DNA of 64,000 nt from Adiantum capillus-veneris (GCA_014529385.2 CM043942.1:112564141-112628140); one strand, 5' to 3'. Shown: positions 1 to 10,473, numbered from the stretch's first letter. The notes: a model not told the origin generated them from the letters alone. Program-made: numbers and translations.

Positions 1-84
1 TTTTAAAATTAAAATAAAGCACAAAGGGACTTAGGGAGGTCATATGCATATGTTAGTAGGACTGGTTACAAAAAAATGCACAGG

Positions 85-108
85 AGACATCCTACATGTA
101 GGATGTCT
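85..108. repeat. 24-bp perfect palindrome (first of three)
   Basis: The half-site AGACATCCTACA is followed directly by its reverse complement. The same half-site family recurs at 371 and 655. Confidence 0.85.
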
Positions 109-370
109 CAAGGCCATGTTTGGGCTCCCAACTCATCATTCAGCCATACACACAGCCTCTACATGTCATTTACATCTTATCCCTCAAGTTTCACCCCATT
201 TGGACAAAAGTTGACCTCTCATGCATCAAAAAACACCAAGTCAGAGCATAAAGGCAAGAATTGGTCACAGACTTATAAAAAATGATCCAAATCAAGTGAA
301 ACTTGAACCATGCACTCTTCACATCATGTCAAAGCCAACTGTGAGGTCATATCTTCAAAATCACAAAAAA

Positions 371-394
371 AGACATCCTACGCGTAGTATGTCT
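371..394. repeat. 24-bp near-perfect palindrome (second of three)
   Basis: Half-site AGACATCCTACG with one mismatched pair in the other half. It starts 286 bp after the first copy. Confidence 0.8.
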
Positions 395-654
395 TTAAAC
401 TTGAAATGAATTCGAGATGGACATTTTGATCTTCAAATATATTTATCACATTCATACAAGCCCACCCACCGAGTTTCCAACAAAACAAATCACTTTTTGG
501 CCTCATACTCCATAGATGTACATTTCAGAGTCCCAAACAACAGAAATGGTCTTCCTACCCTCAACACTTATCCAAATTCAAATCTAAGACCATGGTGATC
601 ATCTATAGGCTATGCCCTATCATACTGACACATTTCATGCAATTCTGAGCAAAA

Positions 655-667
655 AGACATAGTACGC
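655..667. repeat. Left part of third palindrome, broken by retroelement insertion
   Basis: AGACATAGTACGC ends at the LTR edge, and GTAGGATGTCT resumes at 15073 after the target duplication. Joined, they form a third 24-bp imperfect palindrome starting 284 bp after the second. The composite therefore inserted into the centre of the palindrome. Confidence 0.7.
664..667. other. Target-site duplication, left copy (ACGC)
   Basis: ACGC directly precedes TGTCG of LTR1, and the same four bases directly follow CGACA of LTR3 (15069-15072). The flanks rejoin into a palindrome of the family seen at 85 and 371, which supports a true empty site. Confidence 0.7.
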
Positions 668-1494
668 TGTCGTGCTGTGACACGTACATAGTGAGAACGC
701 ATGCTACACGATCTATCTTGTATTTTTTTAGATACATAATTATATTTTCTATAGTGTACATATGCATATTTAAGCATAATAATAAGCCTTCTATCTCATC
801 CTATTATTTTTCTCAAGGGTAACATATCCTTACTTTACCATCAGAAAATACTATGGGAAAAGCATCAATAGCTCCGCGGCTCTTTAACTTGGGGCAAAAA
901 GCATTGAATCTTTATTTCTACTATTTCATTATCATCTCACACCCTAGCTAGATCCTATATCTAGGGTAAAATCCAATATATATATATTCTATGTATTTTT
1001 CATATTTTTCTTATATTTCTTTTTAAATAGCTACTAGGAGGGAATCATATCCTAGTGGGACACTAGGTGGCATGATTTCAAAGATACACTTATTTTAATG
1101 CATTATTGCAAGCATGATTACAAAACTCTCTCAAGGAGCAATGTCATGCTTTCATATGGCATAAGGTGTCCTTTGGAATTAAATGAAAGTCTAGGCTAAG
1201 GAGACCACATGAAGACTTTTGCTGCCATAAATGGACCCTATTTTGATGAATTTTTTACACAAGGTTCCAATCCGAATTGGAAAACGATTTTAAAATGAAA
1301 ATCGTAGTTAATGAGCTGAAGTTTTTGCCCATATTTTTGCTTTTTTATTTGGAGCCACGGTTGAGGAGATATGATCAAAATACTGGACCCCAGTCTGCCC
1401 ACATCATGCAGGGACAGCTCATTTCCAACTTTTCCAATTCCTGTTCACACTGGCTCCTCTCTTCTTGTGTAAACCCTTGGGGGTTCCCTTCACC

Positions 1495-1502
1495 TATAAA
1501 AG
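1495..1502 (+). promoter_or_regulatory. LTR1 TATA box
   Basis: TATAAAAG in a CACC...GGGG context, conserved in all three LTRs. It is the likely pol II core promoter. Transcription would start shortly downstream, so the paired ORFs at 2055-2482 would lie in the 5' part of the transcript. Confidence 0.75.
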
Positions 1503-1835
1503 GGGACCTCTTCTTCCTTGAAAAGGAACTCAAGCATTCAAGCCATTGATGAGAGGAATTCTTGAGGGAGTGAGTAGTAATGCCTAATTGTACTTAGCCA
1601 TTAACATAAGCTCAAGCCTACACTTTCTCCTAGAGGAAGACTAGCCATTCTTGTACGCTATCCTTGGAAGATCAACTCTAATCAAAGAAGGTCTTGCACT
1701 TGGTGTATCAATCAAAGTGGAATTATCCACTCTTCTTCTCTCTCCCATCAATAATGGTGCCGATGGGTTTCAAGTAAGATGTGTTCTACATTGATGCTTT
1801 CTTGATTTCTTGTTGTTTTCATTTTCATTTCTAAT

Positions 1836-1841
<6 letters not shown>

Positions 1842-1866
<25 letters not shown>
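1842..1866. repeat. (AT)n microsatellite inside LTR1
   Basis: An uninterrupted AT dinucleotide run, much shorter at the same place in LTR2 (about 9843) and LTR3 (about 14238). Confidence 0.95.
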
Positions 1867-2054
1867 CTAATCTCATCTCCTTAACCGAACCTATCTCTCT
1901 CACTCTTAGTAATTCATCCTCTCTAGGTTCTCTTGCTACAGGTACATCTCTCCTCGCAGTATCCTTATTGCCTACGGGCAAGAATAGGGCTTGGGAGGGA
2001 AACTTCTCATCTCTTCACTTCTCTCATATCTACATTTCTCACATACTATCCTAG

Positions 2055-2273
2055 ATGAATAACTCACATGATGATCATTTCTATCACTTTCACTCTGTAC
2101 GATCTATTAGAATTAACGTATGGATTAGCCGTAAAATACACTTTCAACAACGTATAGTGTTTCTCTTCGGCCCTGAAAGGCTCAATGAAATACTTCTATC
2201 ACCGGATCCCATCATACTACCTCTCATAGACTATAATTTTTCTTTTGATGTAAGCGTAGTTATCTTGCTATGA
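2055..2273 (+). CDS. LTR-encoded small ORF A (hypothetical, 72 aa)
   Basis: A 72-codon ORF from ATG, about 550 bp downstream of the LTR TATA box. Its last 54 residues align without gaps to ORF B, which overlaps its stop codon by ATGA; I count 24 identities of 54. Shared features are a central LFGxxRLN motif and a C-terminal ILPxIxY followed by a hydrophobic end. The same frame is open in LTR2 (10046) and LTR3 (14440). LTR1/LTR3 differences include about as many synonymous as amino-acid-changing codons, fewer changing ones than neutral drift would give. I do not recognise the family. It could be a fortuitous frame in a duplicated leader segment. Confidence 0.45.
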   Translation: MNNSHDDHFYHFHSVRSIRINVWISRKIHFQQRIVFLFGPERLNEILLSPDPIILPLIDYNFSFDVSVVILL

Positions 2274-2482
2274 ACCAAGAGGATTTGTACACACAATTAA
2301 TCCCAATCATGAGACAAAATATATATATTATGGTAAGCACAAAACTACAATTCCAAAGAACAATTCGTAGCCTATTTGGTCAGCCAAGATTGAATGCCAT
2401 TAACTCATCCATTAATCCTTTCATATTACCCATGATACGATATGACCATAGCCTTGATGTTTTCATCTTCGTATTGTTTTGA
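2270..2482 (+). CDS. LTR-encoded small ORF B (hypothetical, 70 aa), paralogue of ORF A
   Basis: The ATG overlaps the TGA of ORF A (ATGA), an arrangement that could allow termination-reinitiation. The 70-aa product carries the same LFGxxRLN and FILPMIRY-type segments as ORF A, so the two arose by a ~215-bp tandem duplication. It is intact in all three LTRs (2270, 10261, 14655). No signal peptide is seen; the C-terminus is hydrophobic (DVFIFVLF) but too short to call a membrane segment. Function unknown. Nothing here resembles gag or pol. Confidence 0.45.
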   Translation: MNQEDLYTQLIPIMRQNIYIMVSTKLQFQRTIRSLFGQPRLNAINSSINPFILPMIRYDHSLDVFIFVLF

Positions 2483-2689
2483 CATTCTCTTTTACGTTCT
2501 TTCTTTGTGTGTGTGAGTGCAAGAGAGAAAGAGTGAGTCTTCTTTGATTTCACTTCTTTCCAAATCCTAGTCTTCATGGCATCTATGGTTTAACTCCTTC
2601 ATATAGTTTTTGTTGAGTTCTCTCACAAACTCTCACAGCCATAAGCCAGGTGCTTTCCTGGAAAGACCGCAAATTTCTCGACATATTTT

Positions 2690-2707
2690 TGGTGAACCCG
2701 AAGCGAA
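2690..2707 (+). other. Primer-binding-site candidate after LTR1
   Basis: TGGTGAACCCGAAGCGAA begins 6 bp after the CGACA end of LTR1. The TGG start is as expected for a tRNA 3' CCA complement. I could not identify the tRNA. Confidence 0.6.
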
Positions 2708-2886
2708 TCTGCTAGGGTGAGTGTTTGTGGGTAACCATGGGTGATCATGTTGAGCAACAGGGTTCGCATTTTGACCCAGCAACAATGCAAATGTTTCAAG
2801 CATTTGCAATGTTCATGCAACAATAACATGCTACTGAAAGAAGGGAGATTTCAGCAACGAAGGCCATACAAGCGGTCGTCAACAGA

Positions 2887-5112
2887 ATGGATGAGTTCAA
2901 TGGCAAAGATGTAACCAAGTACTTACGCGAGTATGTGAAAGAGATGGAGCTGCATCGCGTGTCAGAAGGTAAGATGATTCAAAGCTTTGAGCTAGTTGTT
3001 GCTCCAGAAATTAGGGAGCATGTTAGGGCAATTAAAGATGGGCATGGGAGAAATTGGGAAGAACTCCAAGTAGCTTTAAAGGAGGAATATTTCATGGAGG
3101 ACTCGGAGAGAGTGACCAAAAGGACATTCTTAGAATGGGTAGTCAAGCCAAAGCAAGGACTATCAATAACAGAGCTACTTAGGGAATTTGAGCGGCGCTA
3201 TGCACAACTCACTAGGACAGAAAGGGCCACACGAGATGCAGAGAAGACAGATCTTTTCTTACAAGCTGCATGTAAAGAGTTTCAAGAAAATTTGGAGCTT
3301 CTTCTTGAAGATAAAGATGCTGAGCAAGGACTAAAGAGCGACTGGAATGAGGTTGAAGGTGCTGTCTCACTGCTTGGCAAACGACAAAGAAGAAGGGACA
3401 AGATGGTAGTAAACACTACAAGTCCTTCCACCTCAACTTCTGACAAAATGGTAAAGCCTACTTTTATCGCTCCTAAGTTTGATGAGTCCATGCTAGATGA
3501 GCTTGTGAAGGGAATGCGTGACTTGAAGGTGAAGTTTACAAAGCTTGAAGAAAAAGGCCAACCATCAGGGCCACTTCCTAGGCAAAGACAACAGCCCAAA
3601 GAAGGGTTTGTTAATAGATGTATTTGGTGTGATAGTACAGACCATGTAAGAAGGGATTGTGATGATTTTAGTGATGCTTTGTCAAAAGATGTTGTCTTTT
3701 TAAAAGATGGTAAAATCCACTTAAGAGAGACAGGTCTACCCTTGAGAACTAACTTTGGGAAGGGGGAAATGCAAACCTTAGTTGAAGATATGGCAACCAA
3801 GCATGCCACCTCTTCAGTTGAGGCAGCTACTTATGGAGTAAAAATTGAACATTTTTGTGATGAAGAGGTGAGTGACCATCATGGTCAAATTTGGCCAAAT
3901 GTCATGCAATTAGCTAAAAAGGGAAAGCTTACAAAAGAGATTCTACATGAAGCAGGTGATTGCATACGTCTAGAAACAGGATGGAATGATCCAGTGGACT
4001 CATTTTCAGTGCATGCCTACCTTACAAAACGCCAACAAAATGAGGCAATTGTAGAAGAGAAGCGTAGACGTGAGAATGCTGATGAAGGACCAACAAAAAG
4101 AGCTTCTAGAAGTGGGGGAAGAAGCGACTCAATGCCTTCTCAAACACCCTCAACACAAGGAGCATCTCCACTTGAAGTACTCATGGAGGAGTCTACAACA
4201 GGAAAGAAGAAAGAGCCAACGAAAGGTAAGACAAAAGGCCCAACTTATAAACTACAATCTGATATTGAGGTTGCTACAGATTTAAAGAAAGTCTTGGAGG
4301 AAAGGATCTTGAATAGCAAGATTGAGTTTACTCTGGGAGAAGTTCTTGGCATTGCAAAGCGTGAATTCCATGAGGAGATCATTGACATCATCAAGAGAAA
4401 GAGGCAAACCCTTGCTGAAGTTTCTCGTCCACAGGTTGAAGGGGAAACCTCAAAGACACAAGGGATGCAACTGCAAAATAAGGAGAATGATGGAGCTGTG
4501 GTAGGATGCTACCAATCTAGTGGGAGAGTGAAGCAAGTGTATTTCTCAAATGATGATGAAGAAGTTGAAGATATTCCTAGGAGTTACTATTCACGAAGTC
4601 ATTGGGCAAGGGCTACTACAGAAACTTTGGTCGAGGTAGGTGATCTTGAAGAGCCATTTGTTGCCTTGATTGACCATGGTTCAGAAATAAACATAATGTC
4701 AAAGAGTCTCTACAACAAGTGCAAATGGCCGATGGACACAGATCATGGCTGGATGGTAAAAGTGGCAAACAATTCATCCGGTGAATTGTACGCAGCATGT
4801 CCAGGTGTGAAGGTAACAATAGGTGATGTAAAGATTGACCAAAACTTCTTTGTACAGGATACATCTTCATATCATCTTATCCTTGGACAACCCTACATTG
4901 TGGGAGTTCGAATGGAAACAAAGGTAATGGACGATGGTTCAGCATATGCTAGAATACGTAGCAAAGATGGTAAACGAGCTGTCCAATTTCTCACAGTCTG
5001 TGTAAACCATGAAAGAAATCGTGACAACCTCAGAGAACATCCTCTACCAAAGGTGAGCAAAGAGTTTCATGATCATAGAGAAATGATGGGTTTTGGCCAA
5101 GTACCATTGTAA
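2887..5112 (+). CDS. gag: Gypsy Gag-protease polyprotein
   Basis: 741 codons encoding the structural protein and protease of a Ty3/gypsy element. The N-terminal ~190 residues resemble a retrotransposon Gag capsid region (KYLREYVKEMELHRVSEGKM and onward). A CCHC zinc knuckle of spacing C-x2-C-x4-H-x4-C lies at residues 245-258, followed by a long Lys/Glu-rich linker. A retropepsin-like domain starts near residue 590, with ALIDHGSEINIMS around residues 594-606 and LILGQPY near 663. The catalytic triplet reads DHG where DTG or DSG is usual. The frame ends with a stop at 5110, and pol continues in another frame from about 5103, so a small indel or programmed shift separates them. An upstream ATG is possible; 2887 is the first in-frame ATG before the Gag homology. 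Confidence 0.85.
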   Translation: MDEFNGKDVTKYLREYVKEMELHRVSEGKMIQSFELVVAPEIREHVRAIKDGHGRNWEELQVALKEEYFMEDSERVTKRTFLEWVVKPKQGLSITELLREFERRYAQLTRTERATRDAEKTDLFLQAACKEFQENLELLLEDKDAEQGLKSDWNEVEGAVSLLGKRQRRRDKMVVNTTSPSTSTSDKMVKPTFIAPKFDESMLDELVKGMRDLKVKFTKLEEKGQPSGPLPRQRQQPKEGFVNRCIWCDSTDHVRRDCDDFSDALSKDVVFLKDGKIHLRETGLPLRTNFGKGEMQTLVEDMATKHATSSVEAATYGVKIEHFCDEEVSDHHGQIWPNVMQLAKKGKLTKEILHEAGDCIRLETGWNDPVDSFSVHAYLTKRQQNEAIVEEKRRRENADEGPTKRASRSGGRSDSMPSQTPSTQGASPLEVLMEESTTGKKKEPTKGKTKGPTYKLQSDIEVATDLKKVLEERILNSKIEFTLGEVLGIAKREFHEEIIDIIKRKRQTLAEVSRPQVEGETSKTQGMQLQNKENDGAVVGCYQSSGRVKQVYFSNDDEEVEDIPRSYYSRSHWARATTETLVEVGDLEEPFVALIDHGSEINIMSKSLYNKCKWPMDTDHGWMVKVANNSSGELYAACPGVKVTIGDVKIDQNFFVQDTSSYHLILGQPYIVGVRMETKVMDDGSAYARIRSKDGKRAVQFLTVCVNHERNRDNLREHPLPKVSKEFHDHREMMGFGQVPL

Positions 5113-7862
5113 AGCGGGATTGCAGTGGTACAACAAGAAAAAGGGTCTCGCCTGATCCAAAAATAGGTGAAGCATTTTCAACGAGCTCCTTGGTAACAAA
5201 GAATGGATCAGTATGTTTTACAAAACTTGAAGATTTGAAGAGATGTGAAAGGCAATATGTGCATAACGTACAAATAGACATGAAAAAGAGTGGGTTGCTA
5301 GAGCCTACGGAAAATGTTTTGGGTTTGTGTGAACAAGTTTCTTTTGTAGATACTATGGGTGAGCTTGATGCTATAATGGGGTCTAATTTGCATCTTGAAA
5401 ATGAAGTTGTGGAAGTTTGCTCTATGGAAATGTATCAAGTAATAGAAGCCTTTAAGGAAAGCCAAACAGTTGGCCCAGAAGTCCATGTTGAAACTAAATA
5501 CAAGAGTGTAGCAAAGAAGGTGAAATCAGTAGCTTCACCCTTACCACCCAACAACAGGGAAAAGATTGAACAGGCTTCTTTACAACCAAGTTTGCGGAAT
5601 CCTAAAAAGATCAGGCATACCTTCACAAAGTAGTCTTTTCAAGAGTTGCAGATTGGTTGCGAGGAGTTTCTAACATAGGAGGAGACAAAGTGCTTCAAAG
5701 AAATGCTTTCAAAGCATGGTAAGGCTTTTGCATTTGAGCCACATGAGATAGGATATGTTGATCCTTATATTGTAGCTCCTATGGTAATTTTCACAATACC
5801 TCATGTGCCTTGGAATCTGCGGCCTATTCCGGTTCCAAAGGCTCATTTGCCAAAGTTAGTAGAGCTACTGAATGAGAAAATCAAAATGGGAATCTTGGAG
5901 CCTTCTTGTGCTCCATACTCAAACAGGTGGTTCACAGTTCCAAAGAAGAATGGTTCTTTATGCTTCATCCAAGATATGCAACCAGTGAACAAGGTGACAA
6001 TTAGAAATGTAGGTACATGTCCAATTGTGGATAAATTTGCAGAGGCGTTTGCAGGGAGGGCAATCTACTCAATGGGGGATCTATACTCAGGGTATGATCA
6101 ATTTCAACTTGCAATCGAAAGCAGAGACTTGACAACCATGAGGACACCTTTGGGTTTGGTAAGGATGTGTACCTTGCCACAGGGAGCAACCAACTCGGTT
6201 GCACATATGATGAATGGGATGAATAAGGTCTTACGTGACTTTATTCCTCAAATCACAATGCCTTTCATTGATGATTTGCCTATCAAAGGATGTGAAGAAA
6301 GTGACAAAGATGAAGCTTTGGATCTCAAGGGATGTCGCAGGTTTGTGGTAAATCACATAAATGATTGTGATAAAATTTTGTCTAGGTTGGAAGAAGTGAA
6401 TCTTACATTGTCAGGGAAAAAGTCTATGTTTGGTGTCAAAGAAGTGCTCATTGTGGGGCACATGTGTGGGCCATATGGTAGGAAACCTTGTCCATCAAAG
6501 GTAGATGCCATCCAAAGAATGAAAGAAACATGCACTAACATCACTGAGGTTAGAAGGTTTCGAGGAGCATGTGTCTTCTATGTTATTTGGATTCCACATT
6601 ATGCACATGTAGCTGATCCTCTTTATCAGCTGCTTAGAAAGAATCAAAAGTTTAAATGGACAGAAGCACATGTAAAATCTATGAAAAAGCTAAAGGAGTT
6701 ACTCCAGACAGCAACGACTTTGAGAAAGGTAGACTATGAGTGTCAAAGGCCAGTGATTGTGACAGTAGATACCAGTCCTACAGGGATTGGATGGGCAATA
6801 GGGCAAGATGACAAAGAAGGACACAGGTATGTGGTAAGATTTGGAGCAAAGGTACTAAGTGCTCACCAAAGAAACTATCCACAGATAAAGAGAGAGTTAT
6901 GGGGTATGGTTACAGCCTTGAAAAGTGGAAAAGAGTACCTAATTGGTGCATGTGTGGTTGTAGAAACAGATTGTCTACTACTTCTTGGGATGATTACAAG
7001 CTGCTCAACACCAGACATTGCTATGTTGCAGTGGATTGCCTACATTAAGTCCTTAAATCCAGAGTTTAAGCACATTGAAGGTAAAGACAATACACTGGCA
7101 GATATGCTATCAAGGGCAAGGTATGAAGATGAGTCACAAATGATTGATGAGGGAGATGATGTAGGCACAAAATTCTATTCTATCTCTCATGTCAAAGGTA
7201 ACAGTGTCTGCATGACTAATTCACTTGAATTGTTCTTGAAAGATCTTTATGAACGTGATTGGCTTTCTATTGGAAGGTGCTTGAGTACTCTAACAAAACA
7301 GTATGATTGGTCTGAACAAGAATTCAAGAGGATACGCAGGAAAGCATATGGGTACTTTTTAAGGAATGGTTACTTGTGGAAGCATCCTAAACAAAAGGGT
7401 GCTACACCACAACGGGTTATATGTAAAAAAGAGACTCAAATAAAGCTCATGCAAGAGTTTCATGAGAGTCTATGGGCTGGACACAGGGGTGTGTGGGCAA
7501 CCTTCTCCAAGTTGAAAGAAAAATACTGGTGGAAGGGTATGTATAAAGATGTATCTCAGTTTGTAGAGTCATGTGTAACTTGTCAAATGTATTCAAATGT
7601 TCGACATCGTGATGGATTGCACCCTACATATCCACTAGCCATGCACTATAAATGGGTTGTGGATCTAGTCACGATGCCTTTAGGACTCTGGCAGATGAGA
7701 TACTTGGTTCTTGCACGAGAGGACCTAACTAACCAGGTTGAAGGAAGAGCATTAAGAGCTAAGACCACAGAAGCTGTGTGCAAATTCCTTCTTGATGAGG
7801 TGATTTGCCGTTATGGTTGTGTGGGAAAAATCACTGCAGATCGAGGTTCTTTTCTAGATTAG
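5103..7862 (+). pseudogene. pol: Gypsy pol: RT, RNase H, integrase N-terminal part
   Basis: A reading frame with two in-frame TAG stops (5631 and about 5673), then open for 719 codons. The reverse transcriptase has MGDLYSGYDQFQL, RTPLG and LPQGATNS blocks and the catalytic FIDD at about 6263-6274. The RNase H begins with VTVDTSPTGIGWAIG near 6765 and ends with ADMLSR near 7100. The integrase zinc domain (H-x7-H...C-x2-C, ending SCVTCQ) is at about 7458-7590. The integrase core starts with WVVDLVTMP and reaches ITADRG near 7840. There the frame is lost by a short deletion, and the rest of the integrase continues in another frame from about 7863. In the intact state it would copy the element RNA and insert the cDNA; this copy is not functional as read. 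Confidence 0.9.
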
Positions 7863-8611
7863 GGATCAAGCTTTCTCTTACTACAGCTTACAACCCTGAA
7901 GGCAATGGAAAAAGCGAAAGAGGGCATCCTCCTATCATCAAAGCTTTAGCCAAGGCTTGCGAAGGAAGAGTTGGTGAGTGGCCAAAATTGTTACCATATG
8001 CTTTATGGGCTGATCGTACAACACATAGCTCAGTAACTAGCTACATGCCTGCGGAGCTAATGCATGGTCAAAAGCCAGTGATGCCGATTGAGGATACAAT
8101 TCCCACATGGAATGTACTACCTTGGCAAGAGGAGCTTAGTAGGGAAGATCTCCTTGCACTGCGTATAAGGAAGCTAGAGAGAAGACCTGGAGACATTGAA
8201 GCTGCAAAAGAACGACTCAAAAATGCAAGGTTGAAAAACAAGGACTATTTTGATAAGCGACATCGACTCAGGAGCAAAGCAATTGACAAAGGTGACTGGG
8301 TTTTAGTGTATGATAATAGCCTTGATAACCAGCACACAGTCATGCGTAAGTTCTCAAAAAGATGGTTTGGACCGTATGTTGTAAAGCATGTGCATGAAAA
8401 TGCTACTTACAGCTTGTCTGAACTAGATGGTACAGAAGTAAAGATTCCCATTGCAGGAAAAAGGATTAAAATGTTTAAGAGAAGAGGAGACAATGATCTA
8501 GAAGATATGGATGAGGAAGAAGAGAAAAACACAGGTGAAGATCAAAGTGAACATGAAGCTCTGGAATCATCCAGTGAAGAAGAAGACAAGGAATATGTAC
8601 AAGAGATCTAA
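7863..8611 (+). pseudogene. pol: Gypsy integrase C-terminal part, frameshifted
   Basis: Continues the integrase core in a different frame (open from 7805 to 8611). It contains the catalytic-Glu region (NPEGNGKSERGH) followed by the Leu/Arg-rich C-terminal domain (RKFSKRWFGPYVVKHV) and an acidic tail rich in Glu and Asp. Compared with the related relic at 30359-31481, the residues between the second catalytic Asp and FFSRLGIK are shortened here, so the shift comes from a small deletion near 7850-7862. No chromodomain is visible. Confidence 0.85.
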
Positions 8612-8654
8612 TCTTACAAAGAGACAATGTGGCACATACCGGAGGATGTGCAGG

Positions 8655-8669
8655 TTTAGAGGGGGTGGA
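8655..8669 (+). other. Polypurine tract before LTR2
   Basis: TTTAGAGGGGGTGGA abuts TGTCG of LTR2 and is identical to the tract before LTR3. It is the presumed plus-strand priming site. Confidence 0.8.
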
Positions 8670-9493
8670 TGTCGTGTTGTGACACGTACATAGTGGGAAC
8701 GCATGCTACAAGATCTATCTTGTATTTTTTTAGATACATAATTATATTTCCTATAGTGTACATATGCATATTTACGTATAATAATAAGCCTTCTATCTCA
8801 TCCTATTATTTTTCTCAAGGGTAACATATCCTTACTTTACCATCAGAAAATACTATGGGAAAAGCATCAATAGCTCCGCCTCTTTAACTTGGGGCAAAAA
8901 GAATTGATTCTTTATTTCTACTATTTCATTATCATCTCACACCCTAGCTAGATCCTATATCTAGAGTAAACTCCAATATATATATATTCTATGTATTTTT
9001 CATATTTTTCTTATATTTCTTTTTAAATAGCTACTAGGAGGAAATCATATCCTAGTGGGACACTAGGTGGCATGATTTCAAAGATACACTTATTTTAATG
9101 CATTATTGCAAGCATGATTACAAAACTTTGTCAAGGAGCAATGTCATGCTTTCATATGGCATGAGGTGTCCTTTGGAATTAAATGAAAGTCTAGGCTAAG
9201 GGGACCACGGGAAGACTTTTGCTGCCAGAAATGGACCCTATTTTGATGAATTTTTTACACAAGGTTCCAATCCTAATTGGAAAACAATTTTAAAATGAAA
9301 ATCATAGCTAATGAGCTGATTTTTTTGCCCATATTTTTACTTTTTTATTTGGAGCTACGGTTGAGGAGATATGATCAAAATACTGGACCCAGTCTGCCCA
9401 CATCATGTAGGGACAACTCATTTCCAACTTTTTCAATTCCTATTCACACTGGCTCCTCTCTTCTTGTGTAAACCCTTGGGGGTTCCCTTCACC

Positions 9494-9501
9494 TATAAAA
9501 G
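9494..9501 (+). promoter_or_regulatory. LTR2 TATA box
   Basis: TATAAAAG at the position equivalent to 1495 in LTR1. Confidence 0.75.
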
Positions 9502-10045
9502 GGGACCTCTTCTTCCTTGAAAAGGAACTCAAGCATTCAAGCCATTGATGAGAGGAATTCATGAGGGAGTGAGTAGTAACGCCTAATTGTACTTAGCCAT
9601 TAACATAAGCCCAAGCCTACACTTTTTCCTAGAAGAAGACTAGCCATTCTTGCAACAAGCTACCCCTGGAAGATCAACTCTAATCAAAGAAGGTCTTACA
9701 CTTGGTGTATCAATCAACGTTGAATTCTCCCCTCTTCTTCTCTCTCCCATCAATAATGGTGCCGAAGGGTTTCAAGTAAGATGTGTTCTACATTGATGTT
9801 TTCTTGATTTCTTGTTGTTTTCATTTTCATCTCTAATCCAAAATATATATATGTATCTAATCTCATCTCCTTAACCAAACCTATCTCTCTCATTCTTAGT
9901 AATTCATCCTCTCTAGGTTCTCTTTGCTACAGGTACATCTCTCCCCGCAGTATCCTTATTGCCTACGGGCAAGAATAGGGCTTGGGAGGGAAACTTCTCA
10001 TCTCTTCACTTCTCTCATATCTACACTTCTCACATACTATCTTAG

Positions 10046-10264
10046 ATGAATAACCCACATGATGATCCTTTCTATCGCTTTCACTCTGTACGATCTATTA
10101 GAATTAACGTATGGATTAGCCGAAAAATACACTTTCAACAACGTATAGTGTTTCTCTTTGGCCCAGAAAGGATTAATGAAATACTTCTATCAGTGGATCT
10201 CATCATACTACCTCTCATAGACTATAACTTTTCTTTTGACGTAAGCGTAGTTATCTTGTTATGA
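10046..10264 (+). CDS. Small ORF A, LTR2 copy
   Basis: 72 codons, intact. Differs from the LTR3 copy by one visible residue (Pro for His at residue 8) and from LTR1 by about six residues. See 2055-2273. Confidence 0.4.
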   Translation: MNNPHDDPFYRFHSVRSIRINVWISRKIHFQQRIVFLFGPERINEILLSVDLIILPLIDYNFSFDVSVVILL

Positions 10265-10473
10265 ATCAAGAGGATTTGTACACACAATTGATCCCAATCA
10301 CTAGACAAAATATATATATTATGGTAAGCACAAAACTACAATTCCAAAGAGCAATTCGTAGCCTATTTGGTCAGTCAAGATTGACTGCCATTAACTCATC
10401 TATTAACCCTTTCATATTACCCATGATACGATATGACCATAGCCTTGATATTTTCATCTTCGTATTGTTTTGA
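10261..10473 (+). CDS. Small ORF B, LTR2 copy
   Basis: 70 codons, intact, with the same ATGA overlap with ORF A. See 2270-2482. Confidence 0.4.
   Translation: MNQEDLYTQLIPITRQNIYIMVSTKLQFQRAIRSLFGQSRLTAINSSINPFILPMIRYDHSLDIFIFVLF

Larger units (their letters stand above)
51..667 (+). repeat. Putative 5' LTR/leader of the old element
   Basis: Begins TGTTAGTAGG and is non-coding and AT-rich. It contains three 24-bp palindromes at a spacing of about 285 bp. It ends where the gypsy composite inserted; the sequence resumes at 15073. Positions 1-50 before it hold only AT-rich sequence and a purine stretch (AAAGGGACTTAGGGAGG) that could itself be a polypurine tract. Confidence 0.35.
668..2683 (+). 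repeat. LTR1 of the gypsy composite
   Basis: 2,016 bp with TGTCG...CGACA ends. It is longer than LTR2 and LTR3 mainly through an (AT)n run at about 1842-1866. It contains a TATA box at 1495 and two overlapping ORFs at 2055-2482. Confidence 0.95.

Noticed and set aside
2380-2577. Minus-strand 65-codon ORF conserved in all three LTRs
   Set aside because: Antisense to ORF B, and its conservation follows from LTR identity. No second paralogous copy on that strand and no promoter seen.
3282-3809. 175-codon minus-strand ORF
   Set aside because: Shadow of the gag reading frame; no independent signal.
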